Positions 1-6,834 of a stretch of DNA of 8,290 nt are shown piece by piece. A program made the translations under genes and the position numbers. The stretch comes from an uncultured Verrucomicrobiales bacterium (GTDB lineage Bacteria > Verrucomicrobiota > Verrucomicrobiae > Limisphaerales > CANJSG01), in assembly GCA_946480965.1 (NCBI GenBank), contig CAMLMI010000202.1, forward strand, positions 1 to 8,290. Reading direction: 5' to 3'. Position 1 is the first letter of the stretch, and the number at the start of each line of letters is the position of its first letter. The notes under the pieces were generated by a model. That model had not been told where the DNA came from, made no database searches, and saw nothing but the letters and a program-made list of their open reading frames with translations.

Positions 1-17
1 TGAACCGGCGACACGCT

Positions 18-1175
18 TTGGCCGATCAGAGAACCGTGCCGTCGGTCGATGTTCCATCCGCCAAGGTCCGTTCGCGCAGACCGTCCATTGTGACGGTCGC
101 TTGGCTCTGCTTTTTCGCCGCGTTGTTCGCCGTGGCGGCCGAGAGCGGCTACCGCTGCGGCGTCTGCGACCTGAAGATCGAGCGCGGCACGGTCTGGACG
201 CTCGCGGAGACGAACTACATCTGCGACGCCTGCCACACCATTCCCCGCCGCTGCATCCATTGCCGGATGCCGGTGAAGATCGGATTCGCCGCCACTTCCG
301 ACGGACGCCACATCTGCCGCCGACACGTGCCCCACGCCGTGCTCGACGAGCGGGAAGCCACCACCGTCTTCCGCAACGCCACCGACGAGCTCCGTCGCCT
401 CGCGCGCGGCGAGATGGAGCTCGTCCAGACCCAGATCCCCGTCAGCCTTTTCGACACCGACTATTGGTCCTCCAAGGAAGACGCGGACAATCCCGACGCG
501 CTCCACAAGGTCGGCTTCTCCCGCACTTCCTGGGTCAACGGCCTGACCAACCACTCCATCGTCATGCTCAGCGGCCAGCTCCGCGAAACGCTCGCCTCCG
601 TCAGCGCCCACGAATACGCCCACCTCTGGATCAACGAGAACCGCCCCAAGGACCGCGACATCGAGCCCGACACCATCGAGGGCATCTGCGAACTCGCCGC
701 TTGGAAGCTCATGCAGGCGCGCGGCGAGACCGGTGAGCAGACCCGCATCGAGTCCAACGCCTACACCCGGGGCCGCATCCTGGAACTGATCGAGATCGAG
801 AAGCAGATCGGCTTCGCCGCCGTGCTGGACTGGGTGAAGCGCGGCAGCGGCCGGACCTTGTCCCGCGCCAAGGAAACGGTGGCTCCGGCTCCCGAACCCT
901 CCCGCAACCAGGCCGCCCTGGACATCTGGCGCGCGGCCAGCCGTGCCAGCCGTGCTCCGGTCCGCGAAAGCCTGCGGCTCGACGGTCTGGTCGAACGCAG
1001 CGACCGCACCGTGGCCTTGATCAACGGCGTCACCGTCGAGGCCGGCGACGCGGCCGAGATCCGCCTCAACGGGGAACTGGTCAAGCTGACGGTCGAAGGC
1101 ATCACGAACGGCAGCGTCGTCCTCCGCACCAACGGCCATCCCGAGCCCGTGGTGCTGAAGCTCGAAGCCCGTTGA
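18..1175 (+). CDS. DA1-like LIM-type zinc metallopeptidase with N-terminal membrane segment and GspB/PilP-like C-terminal domain
   Basis: The 385-residue product has four recognisable parts. Residues 24-41 are hydrophobic after an Arg-rich stretch and end in Ala-Val-Ala-Ala, which fits a signal peptide or membrane anchor. Residues 47-103 form a LIM-like double zinc site: CGVC (47-50), CDAC (69-72), CIHC (79-82) and CRRH (100-103). A gluzincin-type HEYAH motif (198-202) is followed by EGIC (221-224), where Glu221 is the likely third zinc ligand; this HExxH...EGIC arrangement, after a LIM-like region, is the pattern of plant DA1 peptidases. Residues 319-385 form a small beta-rich domain with an LxGLVxxxxxxVALINGxTVxxGD pattern like GspB, GspC or PilP periplasmic modules. 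The start used is TTG at 18 with no clear ribosome site, and the frame stays open to the left edge, so the true start may lie upstream. Substrate unknown. Protease assignment is fairly firm; location and C-terminal domain are inferred. Confidence 0.8.
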   Translation: MADQRTVPSVDVPSAKVRSRRPSIVTVAWLCFFAALFAVAAESGYRCGVCDLKIERGTVWTLAETNYICDACHTIPRRCIHCRMPVKIGFAATSDGRHICRRHVPHAVLDEREATTVFRNATDELRRLARGEMELVQTQIPVSLFDTDYWSSKEDADNPDALHKVGFSRTSWVNGLTNHSIVMLSGQLRETLASVSAHEYAHLWINENRPKDRDIEPDTIEGICELAAWKLMQARGETGEQTRIESNAYTRGRILELIEIEKQIGFAAVLDWVKRGSGRTLSRAKETVAPAPEPSRNQAALDIWRAASRASRAPVRESLRLDGLVERSDRTVALINGVTVEAGDAAEIRLNGELVKLTVEGITNGSVVLRTNGHPEPVVLKLEAR

Positions 1176-1273
1176 TCCGGCATCAGGGATCTGGAACCGG
1201 CCATCCGCTTTCACGCCCCTTCCCCAGCATTGCACCCCCCGTCCGCTTCGCTACGCTCCGCCACTCAATCGCT

Positions 1274-2947
1274 GTGACCACCCAGGAAGAACTCAAACGC
1301 CGGCGCACGTTCGCCATCATCTCGCACCCCGACGCGGGCAAGACGACGCTGACCGAAAAGCTGCTGCTCTACGGCGGCGCCGTGCAGCTCGCCGGCTCCG
1401 TCACCGCCCGCAAGAACCAGCGCGCCACCACCTCCGACTGGATGGAGCTGGAGAAGAAGCGCGGCATCTCCATCAGTTCGACGGTTCTCCAGTTCGAATA
1501 CAGCGGCTACTACATCAACCTGCTGGACACCCCCGGTCACAAGGACTTCTCCGAGGACACCTACCGCGTGCTCACCGCCGTGGACGCCGTCATCATGGTG
1601 ATCGACGCCGGCAAGGGCGTGGAGGCCCAGACCCGGAAGCTCTTCGAGGTCTGCGCCCGGCGCGGCGTGCCGATCTTCACCTTCATGAACAAGCTCGACC
1701 GGCCCGCGCAGGACCCGATCAAGCTGATGGACGAGCTGGAAGCCGTGCTCGGCATCCAGTCTGTGGCCATGAACTGGCCGCTGGGCCACGGGCAGGATTT
1801 CAAGGGCGTCTATGACCGGGCGGAAAAGAAGGTCCACCTCTTCGAGCGCGTGGTCGGCGGCAAATACCGCGCGGCGGTCAACGTCACCGGCCTGGAAGAT
1901 CCGCTGGTGAAAGACACGCTCGACGAACACACCTACCGCACCGTCCGCGAGCAGATCGAGATGATCGAGATGGCCGGCGCGGAGTTCGACCACGCCAAGG
2001 TGCTCGCGGGCAAGTTGACCCCCGTCTTCTTCGGCTCCGGTGTGAACAACTTCGGCGTGCAGCTCCTGCTCGACAGCTTCCTGAACTGGAGCAGCGAGCC
2101 GCGTGGGCGTTCAAGCTGGGGAGCCGAGGAGAAAGGGGGCCGGGGCACATCTCCCCAGCCCCGGAGCACCCCAGCTCCCCTGCCGGGCGATCAACAGGGG
2201 GACGCTCAATTCGTCTCCCCCGAACATCCCGCCTTCAGCGGCTTCATCTTCAAGATCCAGGCGAACATGGACCCCAAGCACCGGGACCGCATCGCCTTCG
2301 TCCGCATCGTCAGCGGCAAGTTCGAGCGCGACATGGTTGTGCAGCACGTCCAGTCCGGGAAGAAGGTCCGCCTTAGCTCCTCGCACAAGCTCTTCGGCAA
2401 CGACCGCGAAACCGTCGACGCCGCCTATCCTGGCGACATCATCGGCCTCGTGGGCCACGACGGCTTCGGCATCGGCGACACGCTGACAACCGAATCCGGC
2501 CTTCGCTACGACGAGATCCCGCGCTTCACGCCCGAGGTGTTCGAATACTTCCACAACCCGAATACGGCGAAGTTCAAACAGTTCCGCCAAGGTCTCGATC
2601 AGCTCCTGCTGGAAGGCGTGGCCCAGGCGTTTTTGCTGAAGGACACCGCGAGCCGCGTGCCCTTGCTGGCGGCGGTCGGCCCGCTCCAGTTCGAAGTGCT
2701 CCAATATCGGCTGGAGACGGAATACGGCGCCGAGACCCGCCGAGAAGCCGCGCCGTTTACGCAGATCCGCTGGCTCACGCCGGGCACGCCCGAGGAAGCG
2801 CTCGACGCGCTGAAGATGCCCACCGGCTCGCGCATCGGCTTCGACGCGAACAACACGCCCGTGGTGCTCTTCCCCACCGACTGGGCGGCCCGCTATTTCG
2901 CCGAGACCAATCCGGGCGTGGCGTTGTTCCTCGAACCGCCCAAGTAG
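1274..2947 (+). CDS. prfC: Peptide chain release factor 3 (RF3), translational GTPase, with in-frame insertion
   Basis: RF3 is a cytosolic GTPase that recycles RF1 and RF2 from the ribosome after termination. The G domain shows SHPDAGKTT (P-loop, residues 17-25), the RATTSDWMELEKKRGISI switch I region, DTPGH (85-89) and NKLD (139-142). The later FKIQANMDPKHRDRIAFVRI and VGPLQFEVLQYRL blocks are typical of RF3 rather than EF-G. I chose GTG at 1274 because the conserved N-terminus (TTQEELKRRRTFAIISHPDAG) begins there; the frame runs back to a TTG at 1172 that overlaps the previous stop, but those 34 extra codons resemble no RF3. No good ribosome site is seen. The product is 557 residues against 529 in E. 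coli. Most of the excess is a Gly/Pro/Arg-rich stretch at about 277-306, between the G domain and domain II, encoded by an inverted repeat (see the separate entry). Active-site motifs are intact, so the protein is probably functional. Confidence 0.95.
   Translation: MTTQEELKRRRTFAIISHPDAGKTTLTEKLLLYGGAVQLAGSVTARKNQRATTSDWMELEKKRGISISSTVLQFEYSGYYINLLDTPGHKDFSEDTYRVLTAVDAVIMVIDAGKGVEAQTRKLFEVCARRGVPIFTFMNKLDRPAQDPIKLMDELEAVLGIQSVAMNWPLGHGQDFKGVYDRAEKKVHLFERVVGGKYRAAVNVTGLEDPLVKDTLDEHTYRTVREQIEMIEMAGAEFDHAKVLAGKLTPVFFGSGVNNFGVQLLLDSFLNWSSEPRGRSSWGAEEKGGRGTSPQPRSTPAPLPGDQQGDAQFVSPEHPAFSGFIFKIQANMDPKHRDRIAFVRIVSGKFERDMVVQHVQSGKKVRLSSSHKLFGNDRETVDAAYPGDIIGLVGHDGFGIGDTLTTESGLRYDEIPRFTPEVFEYFHNPNTAKFKQFRQGLDQLLLEGVAQAFLLKDTASRVPLLAAVGPLQFEVLQYRLETEYGAETRREAAPFTQIRWLTPGTPEEALDALKMPTGSRIGFDANNTPVVLFPTDWAARYFAETNPGVALFLEPPK
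2114..2176. repeat. Nested inverted repeat inserted in-frame in prfC
   Basis: Outer arms AGCTGGGG (2114-2121) and CCCCAGCT (2169-2176) are perfect complements. Inner arms CCGGGGC (2140-2146) and GCCCCGG (2158-2164) are also perfect, around an 11-base loop. The segment codes for low-complexity residues (about 280-301) that interrupt normal RF3 sequence without breaking the frame. This resembles palindromic elements that insert in genes, such as the Rickettsia RPE class, but I see no second copy in the window, so the mobile origin is inferred. Confidence 0.6.
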
Positions 2948-3031
2948 GTTTCATTCGGGGGGAACAACCCGGAGCCGTCGAATCTTCGGTTGCGTCCGCG
3001 TCTGCGGAAACTTCCGCGCCGACAAAGCAAA

Positions 3032-3053
3032 CGCCGCATGTGGCCATGCGGCG
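3032..3053. terminator. Hairpin between convergent prfC and DUF1328 genes, probably a bidirectional terminator
   Basis: A perfect 9-bp stem (CGCCGCATG at 3032-3040, CATGCGGCG at 3045-3053) closes a TGGC tetraloop. On the plus strand ATTCTTTT follows at 3061-3068; on the minus strand the bases after the stem read TTTGCTTTG. It lies 85 bases after the prfC stop and 39 bases beyond the end of the convergent gene, so it can serve both. The T tracts are weak, and on the plus strand distant, so efficiency is uncertain. Confidence 0.65.
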
Positions 3054-3091
3054 AAGCCCGATTCTTTTGCGCTCCCGTTGCGTTCCTTCCA

Positions 3092-3259
3092 TCACACCCG
3101 GCGACGCCCGCCGATGAGGGAGACGAGGAACAACACGAGGAAGATCACGAAACAGACCTTGGCGATGGAGGCGGCGGTTCCGGCGATTCCGCCGAATCCC
3201 AAGACTCCCGCAATCAGCGCCACGATGAAAAACGTCAGTGCCCAGCTTAACATGACCAT
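3092..3259 (-). CDS. DUF1328 family (YtjA-like) small membrane protein
   Basis: The 55-residue product is almost entirely two hydrophobic helices joined by a Gly/Ala-rich turn: [20 protein letters not shown], then [13 protein letters not shown], then a second Val/Leu/Phe-rich helix ending in GGRRR. The [15 protein letters not shown] core is the signature of DUF1328. Members are predicted inner-membrane proteins, often seen near stress genes, with no established biochemical role. The start is ATG at 3259, just after AGGA and AAGG motifs (3261-3268); ATG at 3253, where family members usually begin, is equally possible. The frame extends to an ATG at 3340, giving 82 residues with a charged, Arg/Ser-rich N-terminal tail unlike the family; I do not favour it. 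The gene is convergent with prfC and divergent from the CsbD-like gene. Confidence 0.85.
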   Translation of the reverse strand: MVMLSWALTFFIVALIAGVLGFGGIAGTAASIAKVCFVIFLVLFLVSLIGGRRRV

Positions 3260-3260
3260 G

Positions 3261-3268
3261 CCTTTCCT
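3261..3268 (-). promoter_or_regulatory. Ribosome binding site of the DUF1328 gene
   Basis: Read on the minus strand, AGGAAAGG sits immediately before two in-frame ATG codons (3259 and 3253). AGGA lies 5 bases from the first ATG and AAGG 7 bases from the second, so either could be used. It supports the short start over the ATG at 3340. Confidence 0.6.
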
Positions 3269-3391
3269 TTGCCGGTCGCTTCGCCTGTTGAGCTCGGAGG
3301 ACCGTTCTTCCGAAGTCCGGACCATCGTCCGGGTATCCATGGTTTAGCGGATCAGATGCCACGCTGTTTCCGATGGAAAGTGCGGTGAAAC

Positions 3392-3417
3392 GCCGTCTTT
3401 TTTGGAGAATCGACGGC
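3392..3417. other. Hairpin with T-rich loop in the DUF1328/CsbD divergent spacer
   Basis: GCCGTC (3392-3397) and GACGGC (3412-3417) form a perfect 6-bp stem with a 14-base loop that begins with a T run; TTTTCC follows on the plus strand at 3418-3423. It could be a weak terminator or part of a leader. The stem is short and could arise by chance. Confidence 0.3.
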
Positions 3418-3463
3418 TTTTCCTTGATGTGACGCCCAGTAGGTTCCTGCGGCTTTGCATTCT

Positions 3464-3484
3464 GCCCATGCGATCTGCATGGGC
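3464..3484. other. Perfect 8-bp inverted repeat upstream of the CsbD-like gene
   Basis: GCCCATGC (3464-3471) and GCATGGGC (3477-3484) flank a 5-base centre (GATCT). This is a possible operator or RNA hairpin about 110 bases before the CsbD-like start. No protein family can be assigned to it. Confidence 0.35.
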
Positions 3485-3501
3485 CGGCGATGGCCGATGG
3501 G

Positions 3502-3539
3502 CCGGTTGCGGCAGAGAAAGCGGTCGCAACCGGGCTTTT
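3502..3539 (+). terminator. Terminator-like hairpin in the leader region of the CsbD-like gene
   Basis: CCGGTTGCG (3502-3510) and CGCAACCGG (3525-3533) form a perfect 9-bp stem with a 14-base loop, followed by GCTTTT (3534-3539). This is an intrinsic terminator shape, but no annotated plus-strand gene ends before it: the prfC stop is about 550 bases upstream, beyond another terminator. It may end an unrecognised small RNA or attenuate transcription into the CsbD-like gene 56 bases downstream. Confidence 0.45.
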
Positions 3540-3594
3540 CTGGGTTGGCACCCGCGCTGCGGTTCATGGGTGGAACCTCAACCTCCAACCAACC

Positions 3595-3816
3595 ATGAAC
3601 CGACTTACTCTCACGGGCGATTGGAAGATTCTGAAGGGAAAGCTCAAGCAAGGCTGGGCCCGGTTGACGCGCAATGACGCCCAATATCTCCGCGCCCGCG
3701 ACGAAGAGCTCTGTGGCCGTATGGACAAGAGCATCGCGCGCGTGCGCCGGCAAAGCTGGGCGACGCGGCCTGGACCGGGCTCGCCGCCACGCCGCTACCC
3801 GCGTTGCCACGGTTGA
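3595..3816 (+). CDS. CsbD-like general stress response protein
   Basis: The 73-residue product begins MNRLTLTGDWKILKGKLKQG and continues WARLTRNDAQYLRARDEELC, which follows the CsbD pattern: ixGxWkxlKGkvkexWgkLTddDl, then a second part around a Gly-Arg/Lys turn. CsbD proteins (E. coli YjbJ, B. subtilis CsbD) are small, abundant, hydrophilic proteins induced in general stress or stationary phase; their molecular role is unknown. The start is ATG at 3595, where homology begins, although no strong ribosome site precedes it. After about residue 52 the sequence turns Pro/Arg-rich and stops resembling the family, so the last 20 residues may reflect divergence or a frameshift; the other two frames show no clearer match. 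The gene is divergent from another small stress-type gene and 55 bases before sppA. Confidence 0.75.
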   Translation: MNRLTLTGDWKILKGKLKQGWARLTRNDAQYLRARDEELCGRMDKSIARVRRQSWATRPGPGSPPRRYPRCHG

Positions 3817-3871
3817 CGCCTCGCGTCCCCGGCCTTGCCGGTTCCAGAGGGCTCCTCTAGCTTCCGGCCCC

Positions 3872-5047
3872 ATGGACAATGTGTTTCCGACCGGACCCTC
3901 GGGCTCCACTCCGCCGCCTACGCCGCCGGTGCCTCCTCCCGCCGCGTATCCGCCTCCGCCGTTGCTCCGGCCCGGCGCACCCGTGCCGCCCGCTCCGTGC
4001 AAATCCGGCCGGGGCTGGATGATCCTCGCCATCGTCTTGGCGCTGCTACTTGGACTGAGTTTCCTGGGCAATCTCGGCAGCGCGGTGCTGGGCGGCGCGT
4101 CCGGGCACACCATGTCCGGCGGCAGCCGGGGCGGGCTCATGCCGGTCTATGTGGAGAACAACCGCGCCCGGCACGACATCATGCTGATCGACGTGGACGG
4201 CGTGATCACCTCGCAGGCGTTCGACAGCTCGGGCAACAACCTCGTGGACCTGATCGAGGACCAACTGGAGATCGCGGCCGATTCCGACCGCATCCAGGCC
4301 GTGATTCTCAAGGTGAATTCTCCCGGCGGCGAAGTGCTGGCCTCGGACGACATCGCGACGCTCATCACGAATTTCCAGGACACCACCGGCAAGCCCGTCA
4401 TCGCGCAGATGAACTCCCTCGCGGCTTCCGGCGGCTACTACATCAGCGCACCGTGCCGCTGGATCGTGGCCAACAAGCTGACCATCACCGGCAGCATCGG
4501 CGTCATCATGTCCGGCTACAACTACCGCGGGCTGATGGACAAGATCGGCCTGCGCGCCGAGGTCTTCAAAAGCGGCAAGTTCAAGGACATGCTCAGCGGC
4601 ACCAAGACCGAGGAGGAGATCCTGCCCGGCGAACGCGAGATGGTGATGGACCTCGTGATGGAGACCTACGGTCAATTCACCAACATCGTCGCCACCGGCC
4701 GCGAAGCCGCCTACGCCGCCAGCGATGCGGAAAACACGGGCCAGGAACTCGTGTCCAACTGGGCCGAGTTTGCCGATGGCCGCATCCTCTCCGGCACCAA
4801 GGCGCACGAGCTGGGCCTGGTCGATGAGCTGGGCAACTTCGACACCGCCTTCGAGCGCGCGCTGAAGCTGGCCAACTTGGAAGATGCCAACCTCGTGGCC
4901 TACCGGCTGCCGTTCGATCTCGGCAGCCTCTTCCGCATCTTCGGCGAATCCGAAGCCAAGTCCGCCACGGTGAAGATCGATCTCGGCCTCGACGCCCTGA
5001 AGCTGAAGAAAGGCCAGCTCTACTTCATCGCGCCGACTTCGCTGTGA
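3872..5047 (+). CDS. sppA: Signal peptide peptidase SppA (protease IV-like, S49 family)
   Basis: SppA is a membrane serine protease that degrades signal peptides left after export. Residues 12-41 form a Pro-rich, probably cytoplasmic tail with PPP and PPPP runs. A membrane helix follows (about 49-66), then the S49 domain facing the outside. NSPGGEV (149-155) lies in the fold's Gly-rich loop, and the catalytic Ser is Ser186 in AASGGYY. Lys238 in KFKDM is the general base: its 52-residue distance from the Ser equals that between Ser147 and Lys199 in B. subtilis SppA. The single S49 domain and 391-residue length match the short SppA type, not the tandem-domain E. coli enzyme of about 600 residues. 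ATG at 3872 was chosen because upstream codons in the frame overlap the CsbD-like gene and look non-coding; no strong ribosome site is visible. No partner gene is apparent. Confidence 0.93.
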   Translation: MDNVFPTGPSGSTPPPTPPVPPPAAYPPPPLLRPGAPVPPAPCKSGRGWMILAIVLALLLGLSFLGNLGSAVLGGASGHTMSGGSRGGLMPVYVENNRARHDIMLIDVDGVITSQAFDSSGNNLVDLIEDQLEIAADSDRIQAVILKVNSPGGEVLASDDIATLITNFQDTTGKPVIAQMNSLAASGGYYISAPCRWIVANKLTITGSIGVIMSGYNYRGLMDKIGLRAEVFKSGKFKDMLSGTKTEEEILPGEREMVMDLVMETYGQFTNIVATGREAAYAASDAENTGQELVSNWAEFADGRILSGTKAHELGLVDELGNFDTAFERALKLANLEDANLVAYRLPFDLGSLFRIFGESEAKSATVKIDLGLDALKLKKGQLYFIAPTSL

Positions 5048-5225
5048 GATGGAAATGGGGCAGCGCCGCCTGAGTGCTCGGGCGGCGACTCAAGGAACAC
5101 GCCGAGAGGCCAAGGTTGCGGCCCTGCGTCGGAAGACACTCCGGCGGCGCGGCGAGAGCTTCCGCCCCAACTTCCCGCTGCTTTGAAAGGTGCGGCGGGT
5201 CTTGCGGACATGGGTGCCTGCGCTC
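5048..5225. other. GC-rich spacer between convergent sppA and the response regulator, with a strong hairpin
   Basis: This 178-base stretch has no credible gene. Near its left end, CGCCGCCTGAG (5064-5074) pairs with CTCGGGCGGCG (5077-5087) as an 11-bp stem with one G-T pair, tight enough that the actual loop is probably the four bases GTGC. No T run follows on either strand, so it is not a standard intrinsic terminator, though its place after both stop codons suits a transcript-end or stability role. The rest is rich in CGGCGG and CCGCC words and may belong to a dispersed repeat, which cannot be tested here. Confidence 0.45.
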
Positions 5226-6704
5226 CTACTCCTCCCCTTCCGCCAGCTTGCGGTAGAGGGTCGCGAGGCTGACGCCGAGGAGTTCGGCGGCCTTTTCCTT
5301 GTCGCCGCCGGTCTGGGCCAGTGCGCGGCTGATGTAGGAGGCTTCCTGCTCCCGGATGAAGTTCTTGAGGTTGACGATGGGCTGGGCCAGCCCTGCGGCG
5401 CTGGCGGCTCCGTTGGTGATCGGGGCCGGGGCGCTGACCTGCCCGGTGGCGACGGTCGAGGGCCCGGCGGTTTCGCCTTCGGGCGGGGTGGCGTCGATCG
5501 GGATGATCTCTTCCGGCTCGTTCGAGGAATACTTCTGGAAGAGGCGCGGCAGGTCCTTCGCTGAGATCGTGTCGCCCTCGCACAGGGCGCAGGCGCGTTC
5601 GATGGCGTTCTCCAATTCGCGCACGTTGCCGGGCCAGGAGTGCTGGCAGAGGATGTCCATCGTGCGGCGGGAGATCTGGAAGGGTTTTCCGTTCTTCGGA
5701 TTGATCCGGCTGCGGAGGAAATGCACGACGAGCAGCGGGATGTCGTCCACGCGCTCGCGCAGCGCGGGCAGGTGGATGGCGACGACGTTCAGGCGGTAGA
5801 AAAGGTCCTCGCGGAAGGTGCCTTCCTGGATGCGTTTCTCCAAAGTCTCGTTGGTCGCGGCGATGACACGGACGTTCACGTAGAACGGCGTGTTGTCGCC
5901 CACGCGGCGCACTTCCTTCTCCTGGAGCACGCGCAGCAGGCGGCTCTGGAGCATGGCGGGCATGGTGCCGATCTCGTCGAGGAATATGGTGCCGCCGTCG
6001 GCCTCCTGGAAGAGGCCCTTCTTGTCGTTGATCGCGCCGGTGAAGGAGCCCTTGCGGTGTCCGAACAGTTCGGATTCCAGCAGGTTCTCGGGCAAGGCGG
6101 AGCAGTTGATGGGGACGAAGGGGGCGAACTGGCGGCGGCTGTTGAAGTGCAGGGCGCGGGCGATCAGCTCCTTGCCCGTGCCGCTCTCGCCGAGGATGAG
6201 CACGGTGCTCTCGGTGTTGGCCACGCGCTCGACCATGCGGAAGACCTCCTGCATGGGGGCGGAGGCGCCGATGATCTGGTTGAACTGATACTTCTTCTTG
6301 AGCTGCTTGCGGAGATAGACGTTCTCGGAGACGGCCTCGTTGTAGGACAGCGCTCGCTGGATGCTCAGCTTGAGCTCGTCGAGCTTGAATGGCTTTTCCA
6401 GGTAGTCGAAGGCGCCCTTCTTCATCGCATCGACGGCGGTCTCGATGGAGCCGAAGCCGGTGATGACCATGACCACGGGGGGCGGGTTCATGGAGCGGGC
6501 CTTCTGGAGGATCTCCAGCCCTTGGGCGCGGGTCTTGTCGAGGTAGAGGTCGGTGATGACGATCTCGGGCTGGATGGTCTCCAGCGCGTCGAGCGCCGCG
6601 GGGAAATTGCTGAAGGGGAAGACCTCGTGGCCATCGGCGCGGAGCAGCTCCGTGACCATCTGGACCATGGTCACTTCATCGTCGATCAACATCACTTTGG
6701 CCAT
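5226..6704 (-). CDS. Sigma-54-dependent response regulator, NtrC/PilR class
   Basis: The 492-residue product is a complete two-component regulator that activates RNA polymerase carrying sigma-54. The receiver domain (about 1-120) has the acidic pocket Asp8-Asp9, phospho-acceptor Asp52, switch Thr82 and Lys104. The AAA+ domain (about 145-375) has Walker A GESGTGKE (172-179), the sigma-54 contact loop as GSFTGA (219-224, Ser for the usual Ala) and Walker B TIFLDEIG (239-246). HSWPGNVRELENAIERA follows, then a Pro/Ala/Thr-rich linker (about 395-444) and a Fis-type helix-turn-helix (about 455-487, AAELLGVSLATLYRKL). ATG at 6704 is set by the receiver start and a ribosome site; the frame extends only 11 codons further. 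It is separated from the upstream pilC/gspF-like gene by a terminator, so it likely has its own promoter. No kinase is adjacent. A role in pilus control is possible but is only inferred from the neighbour. Confidence 0.93.
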   Translation of the reverse strand: MAKVMLIDDEVTMVQMVTELLRADGHEVFPFSNFPAALDALETIQPEIVITDLYLDKTRAQGLEILQKARSMNPPPVVMVITGFGSIETAVDAMKKGAFDYLEKPFKLDELKLSIQRALSYNEAVSENVYLRKQLKKKYQFNQIIGASAPMQEVFRMVERVANTESTVLILGESGTGKELIARALHFNSRRQFAPFVPINCSALPENLLESELFGHRKGSFTGAINDKKGLFQEADGGTIFLDEIGTMPAMLQSRLLRVLQEKEVRRVGDNTPFYVNVRVIAATNETLEKRIQEGTFREDLFYRLNVVAIHLPALRERVDDIPLLVVHFLRSRINPKNGKPFQISRRTMDILCQHSWPGNVRELENAIERACALCEGDTISAKDLPRLFQKYSSNEPEEIIPIDATPPEGETAGPSTVATGQVSAPAPITNGAASAAGLAQPIVNLKNFIREQEASYISRALAQTGGDKEKAAELLGVSLATLYRKLAEGEE

Positions 6705-6834
6705 AGGCGGAATCCTTTTCCCGGATTTGAGGCACAACAGGAACGCGTCCGGTTGGTCCGGTTCCGTTCCACCACTGTTTCGACAGGATTGCTACGGGCG
6801 TTTAGCGGAATTGAGAACGATTGTGAAAGCAAAA
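6705..6834 (-). promoter_or_regulatory. Probable promoter region of the response regulator gene
   Basis: This 130-base spacer lies between the terminator of the preceding gene and the regulator start, so a promoter is expected here. I find no convincing -35/-10 pair and no TGGCAC-N5-TTGC sigma-54 site on the minus strand. The call rests on gene layout only. Confidence 0.35.
6713..6719 (-). promoter_or_regulatory. Ribosome binding site of the response regulator gene
   Basis: On the minus strand AAAAGGA ends 8 bases before the ATG at 6704, good Shine-Dalgarno spacing. It fixes this start over the one 11 codons upstream. Confidence 0.7.

Noticed and set aside
1176..1273. Spacer between the DA1-like gene and prfC examined for a terminator or promoter
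   Set aside because: No stable hairpin with a T run and no clear promoter elements; the two genes may be co-transcribed, but this is not shown.
3004..3017. Short inverted repeat just before the prfC/DUF1328 terminator
   Set aside because: The stem is only 5-6 bp with a tiny loop and no T tract; the neighbouring 9-bp hairpin explains termination better.
3846..3858. Small hairpin (AGAGG, 3-base loop, CCTCT) 13 bases before the sppA start
   Set aside because: A 5-bp stem is expected by chance at this base composition, and nothing else supports regulation.
3352..4140. Minus-strand frame opposite the CsbD-like gene and the start of sppA
   Set aside because: It is low complexity and Pro/Gly/Arg-rich, and overlaps two recognisable plus-strand genes.
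5020..5583. Minus-strand frame across the sppA-regulator spacer
   Set aside because: It overlaps the regulator's C-terminus in a different frame and the end of sppA; no recognised domain. Kept only as part of the repeat hypothesis.
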